Below, piece after piece: positions 50,670 through 59,282 of a DNA stretch of 64,000 nt. The notes below the pieces were generated by a model, which did no database searches, was not told where the DNA came from, and saw nothing but the letters and a program-made list of their open reading frames with translations. The stretch spans positions 62,001 through 126,000 of the forward strand of contig NZ_DXUU01000003.1 in the NCBI RefSeq assembly GCF_019417665.1. Direction: 5' to 3'. The position numbers were made by a program, and so were the translations under genes. Numbering within the stretch: position 1 is the stretch's first letter; each line of letters starts with the position of its first letter. This stretch comes from Ruminococcus sp. (GTDB lineage Bacteria; Bacillota; Clostridia; Oscillospirales; Ruminococcaceae).

Positions 50670-51647
50670 ATGGAAGCGAATGTGATGCAAACCTTCACCC
50701 AAAATCTGATTTTCAGTCTCAACGCCACGATCCCGGTGTTTCTCATGATGGTATTCGGCTGGTGTATGCAAAAAGTCCACTTGCTGGACGACCACACTAC
50801 CGCCAGGATCAACCAGTTCGTATTCAAGGCGCTATTGCCAGCGCTGCTGTTTATGGATCTCTCCACAGCAGATTTCCTGACAGTCTGGGACACAAAATTC
50901 GTGCTGTTTTGCTTTCTTGCTACGGTATGCAGCATTGTCATCGCCCTGCTCTTCTCCCTGCTCCACAAAAACAAGGTCGAACGGGGTGAGATCATCCAGG
51001 CATCCTACCGGAGCAGTGCGGCAATCCTGGGCATAGCCTTTGTCAACAATATTTACGGTGAAGCCACCATGGCGGCGCTCATGATCGTGGGAACTGTCCC
51101 CCTATACAACATCATTGCTGTTATTACCCTTTCCCTGACTGCGCCGAAAGACGGCGAAAAGACCAATCCAAAAGCATTGTTCCTGCGAACTTTGAAAGAC
51201 GTTCTCACAAATCCCATTATCCTGGGGATTGTGGTAGGGATGCTCTGGTCGGTACTGCATATTCCCCAGCCGGTGATCCTGTCGAAGTCCGTCTCCTATC
51301 TGGGCAATATGGCAACGCCCCTGTCCCTGATTGCACTGGGTGCATCCTTCCAGCTGGGCAATGCCAAGGGAAAATTGCCTGTAACACTGAGCATTGCTTT
51401 TATCAAGCTGGTGCTGTTCTGCGGCATTTTCCTGCCGGCTGCCATCTGGCTGGGATTCCGAGATGAAAAACTCATCGCCATTCTGGTCATGCTGGGCAGC
51501 GCCACCACGGGTAGCTGTTTCGTCATGGCACGCAATATGAAGCACGAGGGAACAATCACAGCATGTGCGGTGATGACGACAACCCTGCTCAGTGCATTTA
51601 CGCTGACTGCGTGGCTGTTTGTTTTGAAGACGTTGGGGTATATCTGA
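50670..51647 (+). CDS. AEC-family transporter
   Basis: 325 aa from ATG 50670 (AGAGGA upstream; ATG 50685 is an alternative). About ten TM helices in two halves of the auxin-efflux-carrier fold: FSLNATIPVFLMMVFGWCMQKVHLLDD with NQFVFKALLPALLFMDL, and the second half NPIILGIVVGMLW with SLIALGASFQLG. Bacterial AEC proteins carry malate, malonate or other small acids. Substrate unknown. Confidence 0.88.
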   Translation: MEANVMQTFTQNLIFSLNATIPVFLMMVFGWCMQKVHLLDDHTTARINQFVFKALLPALLFMDLSTADFLTVWDTKFVLFCFLATVCSIVIALLFSLLHKNKVERGEIIQASYRSSAAILGIAFVNNIYGEATMAALMIVGTVPLYNIIAVITLSLTAPKDGEKTNPKALFLRTLKDVLTNPIILGIVVGMLWSVLHIPQPVILSKSVSYLGNMATPLSLIALGASFQLGNAKGKLPVTLSIAFIKLVLFCGIFLPAAIWLGFRDEKLIAILVMLGSATTGSCFVMARNMKHEGTITACAVMTTTLLSAFTLTAWLFVLKTLGYI

Positions 51648-51690
51648 TAAAGTGAATCAAAGGGGCTGTTGCAGCACTCCAAAAATAAGG

Positions 51691-51734
51691 AACCGCTTCT
51701 GAATTCAAAAAATAGAACCAGAAGCGGTTTTTTG
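51691..51734 (+). terminator. Terminator of the AEC transporter gene
   Basis: AACCGCTTCTG (51691-51701) pairs with CAGAAGCGGTT (51719-51729), TTTTTT tail; can also serve the convergent SMI1/KNR4 gene weakly. Confidence 0.88.
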
Positions 51735-51743
51735 AGGATAATC

Positions 51744-52175
51744 TCACACTATATTTAAAATTAGATTTAGAATTTCTTTAAAGTTTTGGCATTCTTTTGA
51801 CTTTCCATGATTATATCTGATAATTTTATTTGTCGTTTTTGAAAAACATAATAATTCTCCATCTCCAATCAGTTCACCTATCACAACATAATCATTTGGA
51901 ACATCATCATTATAAGTACCGATCATTTTCAAACCGAAAAAGCGTGCGGTATTATTAAGTATTTGTGAGTCGTTTGAAAACATTAACCATTCTTTATATG
52001 ATTCTGGAATGATCATTTTGCTTTCATACTCCCATTTTGCAATTTCAGTCTCGGAAACAGGATCCGAAAACCAAGATGCATCCTCACCATATTCTGCTTC
52101 AAGTTCCTCACATAAAGCAACAATTTCCTTTATTTCTTCTGTTATACTGTTGTCCGGAATATTCGGGATATTCAT
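51744..52175 (-). CDS. SMI1/KNR4-family protein
   Basis: 143-aa acidic soluble protein. SMI1/KNR4 fold features: PVSETEIAKWEYESKMIIPESYKEWLMFSND (helix plus P-x-S/D-YKxWLxxxN), then FGLKMIG, DYVVIGELIGDGELLCF and a C-terminal helix. Family members are commonly immunity proteins for polymorphic toxins, but no toxin or secretion gene is adjacent. The gene is much more AT-rich than its neighbours, suggesting acquisition. Flanking gap 52176-52367 holds only AT-rich DNA. Confidence 0.82.
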   Translation of the reverse strand: MNIPNIPDNSITEEIKEIVALCEELEAEYGEDASWFSDPVSETEIAKWEYESKMIIPESYKEWLMFSNDSQILNNTARFFGLKMIGTYNDDVPNDYVVIGELIGDGELLCFSKTTNKIIRYNHGKSKECQNFKEILNLILNIV

Positions 52176-52367
52176 AATAGCATTTTCCTTTTAATTACTA
52201 AACAGTGGTTTTATCGATTGAACTGTCGTTTTTTGTTGTGAACATGTATTCTCTCGTTATAACTGTCGAAAAAGGGTTGTTGAACAGTCCCTTTCGATAT
52301 ACATAAATAACATAATTTCATTTTTGTCAAGTACTTTTTCAGATCCAAAAATTCTCCCCAAAAAAAC

Positions 52368-53387
52368 TCACTTAAACTGATACACCGCAATATTCTCAAA
52401 CCCATCCAGCAGCGTATCCATCTTCCGGAATGCAATTGCCGTGCCCTTTGCCACACAGTGAATAGCATCCTTTGCCACAACGCACTTCACCTGTAACGTA
52501 CGCTCCACCAGTTTCCGCAGACCGCCCAGCATAGCACCGCCGCCTGCCATAAGTACACCGTTTTCGTAGATATCTCCCACCAATTCCGGCGGTGTTTCCT
52601 CCAGAACCGTTTTGATTGCCTCAATAATATCAGCAACTACGTCCTCCACCGCCTCGAAGATCTCCAGCTCGCTGACCTCCTGCATTTCCGGCAGTCCGCT
52701 GACCAGATTACGTCCCTTGACCCATGCCGTCACATCGGCTCTGGGGTCGTAGAGATTGGTCATCTCGATCTTGATTCGTTCCGCTGTGCGTTCCCCAATG
52801 AGAAGCTTGTACTTGGTCTGCATATAGCGGATAATTGCCTGATCCAGTGTATTCCCTGCCGCACGGACAGAATGAGAAGTAACAACACCGTTCATGGAGA
52901 CAATCGCCACATCAGTAGTGCCGCCGCCGATATCCACAACCATATTACCTCGTGCCTTGCCGATATTCACCCCAGCACCGATCAGCGCCGCAATGGGTTC
53001 GTCGATCAGATAAGCTTTTCGAGACCCAGCACTCATAGCAGCCTCTACTACCGCACGCTTTTCCACATCCGTAATAAAAGACGGCACACAAATAATAATC
53101 CGTGGCTTTGTGAGACGGTGTCCGGTGACCTGTAGGATAAACTCCCGGATCATATACTGGGTCATGCGGTCGTCAGAAATGACGCCCCCAGAAAGCGGAC
53201 GCACTACCTCAATATAATCCGGCGTTTTGCCGATCATCTGATAAGCACGCTTGCCCACAGCAAGAACTTCCTTCGTGCGTGTATGATAAGCAATGGCAGA
53301 GGGTTCGCTGAGCACAACGCCCTTTTTCCCCAATGTAATCACTGTATTTGCCGTCCCCAAATCTATCCCGATGTCTGTTTTGCTCAT
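52368..53387 (-). CDS. MreB/Mbl-type cell-shape actin homologue
   Basis: 339-aa bacterial actin. ATP-site motifs: DIGIDLGTANT (phosphate 1), VVDIGGGTTDVAIVS (phosphate 2), MAGGGAMLGGLRKL (adenosine). Directs cell-wall synthesis at the membrane. Overlaps the recD2 stop in ATGA, an odd operon partner since MreB is usually with mreCD. Could be an Mbl/MreBH paralogue rather than the main MreB. Confidence 0.92.
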   Translation of the reverse strand: MSKTDIGIDLGTANTVITLGKKGVVLSEPSAIAYHTRTKEVLAVGKRAYQMIGKTPDYIEVVRPLSGGVISDDRMTQYMIREFILQVTGHRLTKPRIIICVPSFITDVEKRAVVEAAMSAGSRKAYLIDEPIAALIGAGVNIGKARGNMVVDIGGGTTDVAIVSMNGVVTSHSVRAAGNTLDQAIIRYMQTKYKLLIGERTAERIKIEMTNLYDPRADVTAWVKGRNLVSGLPEMQEVSELEIFEAVEDVVADIIEAIKTVLEETPPELVGDIYENGVLMAGGGAMLGGLRKLVERTLQVKCVVAKDAIHCVAKGTAIAFRKMDTLLDGFENIAVYQFK

Positions 53388-55663
53388 GACGATTCCTCCT
53401 GTTCTTCTGCTTCTGCACAGCCTGCTTCTTCCGGCAGATGCGCAGTCTCTGTCCCGGGTCTCTGCTGTTCCAACAGCATCTCCCGCAGACAGGTATATCG
53501 ATACATCCGGCGGTTGTTATCCACCATCTGATAAATGACATTTTTTGAGCCGATCAATATCAGCAGCCGACGGGCACGTGTCACCGCCGTATACAGCAGA
53601 TTCCGATAATACAGCTTCGGAAATCCGCCCAGCAGCGGCATTACCACCGCCTGGAATTCGCTGCCCTGGCTCTTATGCACAGTCACAGCATAGGCAAGCT
53701 CCAGCTGATCCAGCTGGTCAAAGGAATAAGTTACATGACGACCATCAAAATCTGCCACGACTTCCTGACTCTGCCGGTTTATGGCACGGAGATAACCGAT
53801 GTCACCGTTGAAAATACCGGTACCGCTTTCCCCGTCCTTATGCCAGATAATGTCATAATTGTTCTTGATCTGCATGACCTTGTCGCCTTCCCGAAAGGTG
53901 TACAGCACAGACTTCACTTCCGGCAAAGTCTTGGACGGCGGATTGAGCACCTCCTGCAAACGCTGGTTCAGTTCCACCACGCCCATAATACCCTTTCGAG
54001 ACGGCGTAATGACCTGGATATCCTCCGCAGGCGAATAGCCATAGGCCTTGGGCAAACGTTCCTGCACCAGCTCCAACATAAGCGAGATTGCCGGTTCCGG
54101 TTTCAGCCGCTGGAAGAAAAAACAGTCGCTTTTTTTCTGAGTCAGGTCTGGATATTCCCCACGGATAATCTTGTGAGCATTGGTAATGATACTGCTCTTC
54201 TGCGCCTGACGGAAAATTTCTTTCAGTGCCACTACCGGAACACGTCTGCTGTCAATGAGGTCACGCAAGAGATTGCCAGCCCCCACAGACGGCAACTGGT
54301 CACAGTCTCCCACCAGCACAAGCTTACAGCCCAGCCGCAGTGCCCGGAGCAAATGCTCAAACAACAGCACATCCACCATAGACATTTCATCTACAACCAT
54401 AACATCGCAGTCCAGAGGATTCTGCTCGTTGTGCTGAAACCGCATATTGCCGGACATATCATATTCCACAGCCAGCATTCGATGTATTGTGCTTGCTTCA
54501 TAGCCTGTCAGGTCAGATACACGGCTGGCAGCACGTCCCGTAGGGGCAGCAATCATCACACGATAACCCTGCTTTTCATACAATGCAATAATGGCGTTCA
54601 GCGTGGTAGTCTTACCTGTACCAGGACCGCCGGTGAGGATCACCATGCCTCGGGATAATGCTGTGGTAATCGCCTGCCGCTGCAATGCCGCATAGTGCAT
54701 TCCCTGTTCCGTTTCCTGTGCGTCAATGAGTTCAGTAAAATCTGTCCGATCCTCCGGTGCGCTGAAATCCATGATCACACCCACACGGTCTGCAATATAC
54801 CGCTCTGCGATGTAATAATCCTCCAGAAAGATAAAAGGTCTCTCTGCCTTTTCGTAGACATAGATCACATGCTCGTCCAAAGCCTGGGCATATGCTGCAT
54901 CAAAATCTTCCGGCTGCACTTTCAGATAACTGCATACCTTGGGACGAAGTCTATCCAGCGGCAAACAGGTGTAACCAGAGTTGGCGTTATATTGCAGCAA
55001 ATAGACAATTCCTGCCTGCACCCGCTGGGGTGCAGAGGCGGAAAAGTGCATGCCATATGCCACAGCATCTGCTTTCTGAAACTCCAGGTCGATCCCCGGT
55101 GAACACAGCAGATAAGGATTTGCCGCAAGGAGATCCATGGCACCTGCACCCCATCGCTGATAGGCACGCATGGCATATTTGGAGCGGATCTCATACTGCG
55201 CCAGAAACTGCATCAGAGAACGCAAGGCAAAGATCTGCTGTACTTCTGCGGCAATGGCTTCGCACTTTTTCGGCGAAATACCACGTATCTCCAGCAATCG
55301 GGTAGGTTCTTTCTCCATGATCACAAGAGTCCGGTCACCGAATGCCTCCACGATTTTCCGTGCCAGAGAGGGCCCAATGCCCTTGATCGCACGGGAGGAG
55401 AGATATTTCTGGATATTCAAGGCATCTGCCGGGAGTTTTCTCTCCCAGTACTGTGCCCGGAACTGTGCGCCGAAGCGGGGATGGTTCACATATTCCCCAT
55501 CCACCAGAAGCCGCTCGCCTTCTTCCGCCTCGCCGATCTCACCCACCACGGTGACCGGGGAGCCGTTGACATCCAGTTCCAGCACAGTATAGCCATTCTG
55601 GTCGTTGCGGTACAGCACATGTTCCACAATACCCTCCAAATGCAGCGGTGCTCTTTCTGCCAA
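53384..55663 (-). CDS. recD2: RecD2-type DNA helicase
   Basis: 759-aa SF1B 5'-3' helicase, RecBC-independent, DNA repair. N-terminal OB/helix-hairpin region (SRAIKGIGPSLARKIVEAFG), Walker A GGPGTGKTTTLNAI, VMIAAPTGRAASR, Walker B DVMVVDEMSMVD, VLVGDCDQLPSVGAGNLLRDLI, and C-terminal AYAVTVHKSQGSEF. Starts with TTG 55663, 8 nt after GGGAGG. Middle gene between the small membrane protein and mreB. Confidence 0.95.
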   Translation of the reverse strand: MAERAPLHLEGIVEHVLYRNDQNGYTVLELDVNGSPVTVVGEIGEAEEGERLLVDGEYVNHPRFGAQFRAQYWERKLPADALNIQKYLSSRAIKGIGPSLARKIVEAFGDRTLVIMEKEPTRLLEIRGISPKKCEAIAAEVQQIFALRSLMQFLAQYEIRSKYAMRAYQRWGAGAMDLLAANPYLLCSPGIDLEFQKADAVAYGMHFSASAPQRVQAGIVYLLQYNANSGYTCLPLDRLRPKVCSYLKVQPEDFDAAYAQALDEHVIYVYEKAERPFIFLEDYYIAERYIADRVGVIMDFSAPEDRTDFTELIDAQETEQGMHYAALQRQAITTALSRGMVILTGGPGTGKTTTLNAIIALYEKQGYRVMIAAPTGRAASRVSDLTGYEASTIHRMLAVEYDMSGNMRFQHNEQNPLDCDVMVVDEMSMVDVLLFEHLLRALRLGCKLVLVGDCDQLPSVGAGNLLRDLIDSRRVPVVALKEIFRQAQKSSIITNAHKIIRGEYPDLTQKKSDCFFFQRLKPEPAISLMLELVQERLPKAYGYSPAEDIQVITPSRKGIMGVVELNQRLQEVLNPPSKTLPEVKSVLYTFREGDKVMQIKNNYDIIWHKDGESGTGIFNGDIGYLRAINRQSQEVVADFDGRHVTYSFDQLDQLELAYAVTVHKSQGSEFQAVVMPLLGGFPKLYYRNLLYTAVTRARRLLILIGSKNVIYQMVDNNRRMYRYTCLREMLLEQQRPGTETAHLPEEAGCAEAEEQEESS

Positions 55664-55716
55664 ACAGATCCCCTCCCTTTTCTGTGATCAGCATCTGCAT
55701 TTCCTGCTTCTTTTTA

Positions 55717-56094
55717 TTATACATGTTTTTTCGACGAAATGCAATCGTTTTTTTCAGCTTCTCGCATTTTCCCAAAAATTTTCACAAGTTCCGACACACG
55801 GCAGTATCGAAAACCGCTGTGTGTCCGACAAAAATCCGTGCAGACTGACTCCAGACACCCGTCCTCGGTACAATCCACCAGCCAGACCGTCTGTACCAAG
55901 TCGCTGTCCGTCCATAAGACCTGTGCCGCCAGCGCATCCAGATACAGCTCCAGACCGTCTCTCTCATGTAACAATGCCAACGCCGCCAATTCTTCCGGCA
56001 ATTCCTGGGACAAAAGCCGCCGGCAAAGCCCCAGGGCAAGCAGCATCATCGCCGCCAGCACGCAAAGCACCACCAGCCAGACTAACCCTTCCAC
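55717..56094 (-). CDS. Small membrane-anchored hypothetical protein
   Basis: 125 aa from GTG 56094, 8 nt after GGGAGG. One N-terminal TM helix (about 5-26, VWLVVLCVLAAMMLLALGL), then a cytosolic or external domain with Cys residues and acidic helices (LLHERDGLELYLDALAAQVLWTDSDLVQTVWLVDC). No family recognised. About 50 bp upstream of recD2 on the same strand. Confidence 0.65.
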   Translation of the reverse strand: MEGLVWLVVLCVLAAMMLLALGLCRRLLSQELPEELAALALLHERDGLELYLDALAAQVLWTDSDLVQTVWLVDCTEDGCLESVCTDFCRTHSGFRYCRVSELVKIFGKMREAEKNDCISSKKHV

Positions 56095-56162
56095 CTATTT
56101 CACCTCCCGTTTTCCGCCTTTCATTCCATTTTATGCCCGGAGGTGAATTTAGTTACAATGAG

Positions 56163-56262
56163 GAATTAGGAGTTAAGAATGTCGGCGTTCGCTTCGCTCA
56201 CATAAATTAAAAATCCATCGCCGCAGGGGATACCGCCATTTCTCATTCCTAACTCCTAATTC
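56163..56262. repeat. 100-bp element with 19-bp terminal inverted repeats
   Basis: GAATTAGGAGTTAAGAATG (56163-56181) is inverted at 56244-56262 with one mismatch. The interior is GC-rich with GCGTTCGCTTCGC and CGCCGCAGGGGATACCGCC and has no ORF. It resembles short MITE-like repeats between genes in gut Firmicutes; no clear target duplication was found. Confidence 0.6.
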
Positions 56263-56264
56263 AA

Positions 56265-56298
56265 AAAGCGGAACAGCTGCTCTGAGCCATTCCGCTTT
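56265..56298 (-). terminator. Terminator of the aldolase-family gene
   Basis: Minus strand AAAGCGGAA...TTCCGCTTT with 16-nt loop followed by TTGAATT; 24 nt past the stop. Confidence 0.8.
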
Positions 56299-56321
56299 CA
56301 ATTTCTATTGCCTGATATAGA

Positions 56322-57308
56322 TCAGCCTTCGTTTTCCTGTAATTCCTGGAAGAAGGTGAAATAATCCTCACGCTTTTCCTTAGTGAAGGCAATTGCCGTC
56401 CGAGGATGCTGGTTCAGATAGCCTGTCAGCAGATACTGGATATCATAGCCCCAAACTACACCATCATTTTTCAGTTTCTGCATCTCATCCTGGAGGAAAC
56501 GCAGTACCGGCTTGATGTCATACTTAGGATTCTTCAAAAAGCCCAGCAGCAATTCCATTGCACAGTTACCTGCACCGCGTCCCATTGCCGCCATGGTTGC
56601 ATCCAGATAGCTGACGCCCATCATAGCACATTCCGTGGTATTTGCAAATGCAAGCTGCTGATTGTTATGCGCATGAATACCGACCTGCTTGCCGTACTTC
56701 TCCGCAGCTTCCAGATACCGCTGTGCCAATTGACGCATTTGCAGCGGATAAAGGGAGCCATAGCTGTCCACCAGATAAATCACATCCACGCTGCTCTTGC
56801 CCAGCATTTCCAGTGCTTCTGCCAATTCAGACTCCTGTGCCTTGGAGACTGCCATAATATTGACAGTCGTATAATAACCCTTCTTTGCACAAGTTTCGAT
56901 CATTTCAATGGCTGCCGGAATAGTGTTGATGTAGGTGGCAATACGCACCATATCCAGAATACTGTCCTGCTTGTCGGGCAGATCTCGTTCCACATTGGCA
57001 CGACCCACGTCTGCCATAACAGCAAGCTGCATTTTCGGATCCAGAATATCACCCAGTACACCACGGATGGCATCCTCGTGGCAGAACTTCCACTTGCCGA
57101 ACTTGGACTCGTCAAACAGCTCCGGGTCTGCCAAATAGCCGATTTCCATGACATCGACGCCGGCACGGACATTGGCAAGATACAGTTTGCGCACAAAATC
57201 ATCTGTAAACTCAAAATTGTTCACCAGACCGCCATCACGAATGGTGGCATCCAGTACTTTTATATCAGGCCGATAGGAGATCATCGTGCCCTTGATGGAT
57301 TCGCTCAT
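56322..57308 (-). CDS. HMGL/DRE-TIM metallolyase family aldolase
   Basis: 328-aa TIM-barrel enzyme of the HMG-CoA lyase/4-hydroxy-2-oxovalerate aldolase superfamily. Metal motif LDATIRDGGLVNNFEF (variant of the DTTLRDG signature), HAHNNQQLAFANT (metal His pair), GVSYLDATMAAMGRGAGN. No attached LeuA or DmpG regulatory domain. In related gut bacteria this gene is a stand-alone aldolase of unknown substrate; it could act in amino-acid, sugar-acid or 2-oxo-acid metabolism. Monocistronic. Confidence 0.82.
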   Translation of the reverse strand: MSESIKGTMISYRPDIKVLDATIRDGGLVNNFEFTDDFVRKLYLANVRAGVDVMEIGYLADPELFDESKFGKWKFCHEDAIRGVLGDILDPKMQLAVMADVGRANVERDLPDKQDSILDMVRIATYINTIPAAIEMIETCAKKGYYTTVNIMAVSKAQESELAEALEMLGKSSVDVIYLVDSYGSLYPLQMRQLAQRYLEAAEKYGKQVGIHAHNNQQLAFANTTECAMMGVSYLDATMAAMGRGAGNCAMELLLGFLKNPKYDIKPVLRFLQDEMQKLKNDGVVWGYDIQYLLTGYLNQHPRTAIAFTKEKREDYFTFFQELQENEG

Positions 57309-57512
57309 ACAAAATTCCTCACTTTCTATTCCCTCCGCAAATCTGCGTGGTATCTTTTATTATACCAAAAAATCAACTTTTCGACAAGTATTTTTCCCAA
57401 TTTTTCGACAAAGCCGCCGGAATCGTGAATTTGACCAATGCGGCAGCCACAAAATTAGTTAGAATGACAAAAAGGACTGCCATTCCCGACAATCCTTTTT
57501 CCTGCATCCGAT

Positions 57513-58001
57513 TTATTCTCCATCTGCTGACGTATAGTAGCTTGGCGTTTCTGTTGAAAGATCCCGCAGGGCATAATATGTATACCCATTTTCTCCATCC
57601 GATGAAGTATAAAATGTGTCGATATTTCCATCAGAATCATATGTGGCAAAAACCTCTGTACCCGGATCGCCGCAGTTGGTTTGCAGCTCTTCCGTGGGAA
57701 TCATGGAATCCGTAACCAGTGAAATGGACTGGCACGAACTGGATTCCGCAGCATTTCCCAACAGTACCGCATCCTCTGGTGCAATGGGATTCTGATCATA
57801 AAATGCCATTCCATAGTAGCAGACGCCCTCATAGACAATCGCATTCAGTCCCTCTCCCTCGGGAATTTCCGCCTCGGAAGAAGAAAAATTCGCATTCTCC
57901 ATTTCAGTGGTATCTGCTGCATTTTCTGTCGTTGTTTCAGCTGAACTGCACCCTGTCAGCAACGCTGCCAGGATAAAGCTGGTAATTACCTGTTTTTTCA
58001 T
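57513..58001 (-). CDS. Small secreted lipoprotein
   Basis: 162 aa. Type II signal with lipobox LLTGC (Cys about 18), then a Thr/Glu/Ser-rich linker and a domain with GVCYYGMAFYDQNPIAPEDAVLLGN, TYDSDGNIDTFYTSSDGENGYTYYALRD. Same strand, 20 bp downstream of the secreted cysteine protease gene, so the two are likely co-transcribed; a chaperone, inhibitor or substrate role is only conjecture. No family recognised. Confidence 0.75.
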   Translation of the reverse strand: MKKQVITSFILAALLTGCSSAETTTENAADTTEMENANFSSSEAEIPEGEGLNAIVYEGVCYYGMAFYDQNPIAPEDAVLLGNAAESSSCQSISLVTDSMIPTEELQTNCGDPGTEVFATYDSDGNIDTFYTSSDGENGYTYYALRDLSTETPSYYTSADGE

Positions 58002-58021
58002 AAAAGCCCTCCTTTAATGAA

Positions 58022-59065
58022 TTAATAATAAGACCAACGCCATGTAGTATATGTCGTTTCTTCCGTTGCGTAATATATAAAATCAGATGTTGCATACATA
58101 GTGTCGGAAGAAACATAAACCGCTACATGATCCGTTGTCGACGAATTTGAATCATCGATATAATAGACAGAATAACCGTTATAAACGTTAATTCCAGACA
58201 AAAGAACACCATGCGTAGCATCTCCTGTAAGACTCATATGAATAGGATTATTTTTTTGCAACTGCGCAATGATTTCATTATAGTCCATCATTCCCATATA
58301 CCGTTTCACAATGCCGTCTCCAAACAGATAATTATAACCACGCAAAATCCATGTAGACGTTCCGGAAGGTGTTGAACCATACTTAGTATCCAAAACATAC
58401 GCAATGTACGATGCTACCATATTAGAATTTTTAAGATAATTATACTTAGTCGCCATTGTTGCCGCCCAGCAAAGCCCAGCGCCTTTATACGAACTATTAG
58501 CAACCCGAGTTGTATTCAACTGGATATGGTACAATACTGAGCTTGAAGAAGATGGCATAACAACGGTAGTCTCTTTTTCAATTGCTGAACAATTAAATGT
58601 GGAATTCTCTTGAATTGATGTGAGTTCAAAAGCATCTTCCGTTTGTATCGTAAACTCATCATTTGCATTAGTCAAAGCTATCTCAGTGCCATTATTATAG
58701 CAACTTTGAGCTTGAACAAACAAATCGCTAACTCCATCATTTTTTTCAAAAGATGAATAATACTGTCCTTCATAACTACCAATAGTAAGAGTTCCGACGA
58801 TGCTGTCATTATCAAACACAAAATATATGTTAGGTTCACATTCTGTTTGATCATCATCAATCAAATTAAAAGAATTACTTATTGATATCTCAGAAGATTC
58901 TGAAATTTCACCATTGAGATATGCCGGCAAAACCATGTCAATATACTCCATAAGGGCATCGCCACTATTGATAGTCGCTGAAACAGCAGTTGGAATCGTG
59001 ATAGCAGATGTAAACACCACACCGCTCACGAAAGCTATTGTACGCATTACTTTTTCTTTCTTCAT
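58022..59065 (-). CDS. Secreted papain-like (C39/C47-type) cysteine protease
   Basis: 347 aa. Signal peptide (about 1-30), pro-domain (about 31-180), catalytic domain (about 185-347) with Cys199 in GAGLCWAATMATKYNYL, His285 in ATHGVLLSGI, and the following YYIDDSN Asp/Asn. Motif order matches papain-fold C39-like and staphopain-like families. AT-rich compared with flanking genes. Followed by a lipoprotein gene. Substrate unknown; no bacteriocin precursor or ABC exporter beside it. Confidence 0.82.
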   Translation of the reverse strand: MKKEKVMRTIAFVSGVVFTSAITIPTAVSATINSGDALMEYIDMVLPAYLNGEISESSEISISNSFNLIDDDQTECEPNIYFVFDNDSIVGTLTIGSYEGQYYSSFEKNDGVSDLFVQAQSCYNNGTEIALTNANDEFTIQTEDAFELTSIQENSTFNCSAIEKETTVVMPSSSSSVLYHIQLNTTRVANSSYKGAGLCWAATMATKYNYLKNSNMVASYIAYVLDTKYGSTPSGTSTWILRGYNYLFGDGIVKRYMGMMDYNEIIAQLQKNNPIHMSLTGDATHGVLLSGINVYNGYSVYYIDDSNSSTTDHVAVYVSSDTMYATSDFIYYATEETTYTTWRWSYY

Positions 59066-59224
59066 TACAATTCCTCCATAAAATCAAATTAATGTTTTAG
59101 CAAGTGTATTTAGTTTAAAGCACTACAAAAATCATATGATTATTTCGTATTTATATTATAGCATAAAAAATCATTCTGTCAACACTAAAAAAAAAAATAG
59201 AAAAGAAAAAGCAGTATTTTCATG

Positions 59225-59253
59225 TTTAAATTTCTTTTGGAAAGCGATATACT
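59225..59253 (+). promoter_or_regulatory. Promoter of the glutamine-synthetase-like gene
   Basis: TTTAAA (59225-59230), 17-nt spacer, TATACT (59248-59253); leader only about 20-25 nt, with no paired hairpins of the type ANTAR proteins usually bind. Strong AGGAGG site precedes the ATG. Confidence 0.55.
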
Positions 59254-59282
59254 AAAAATAGTATACTTTCAGGAGGTATCTT

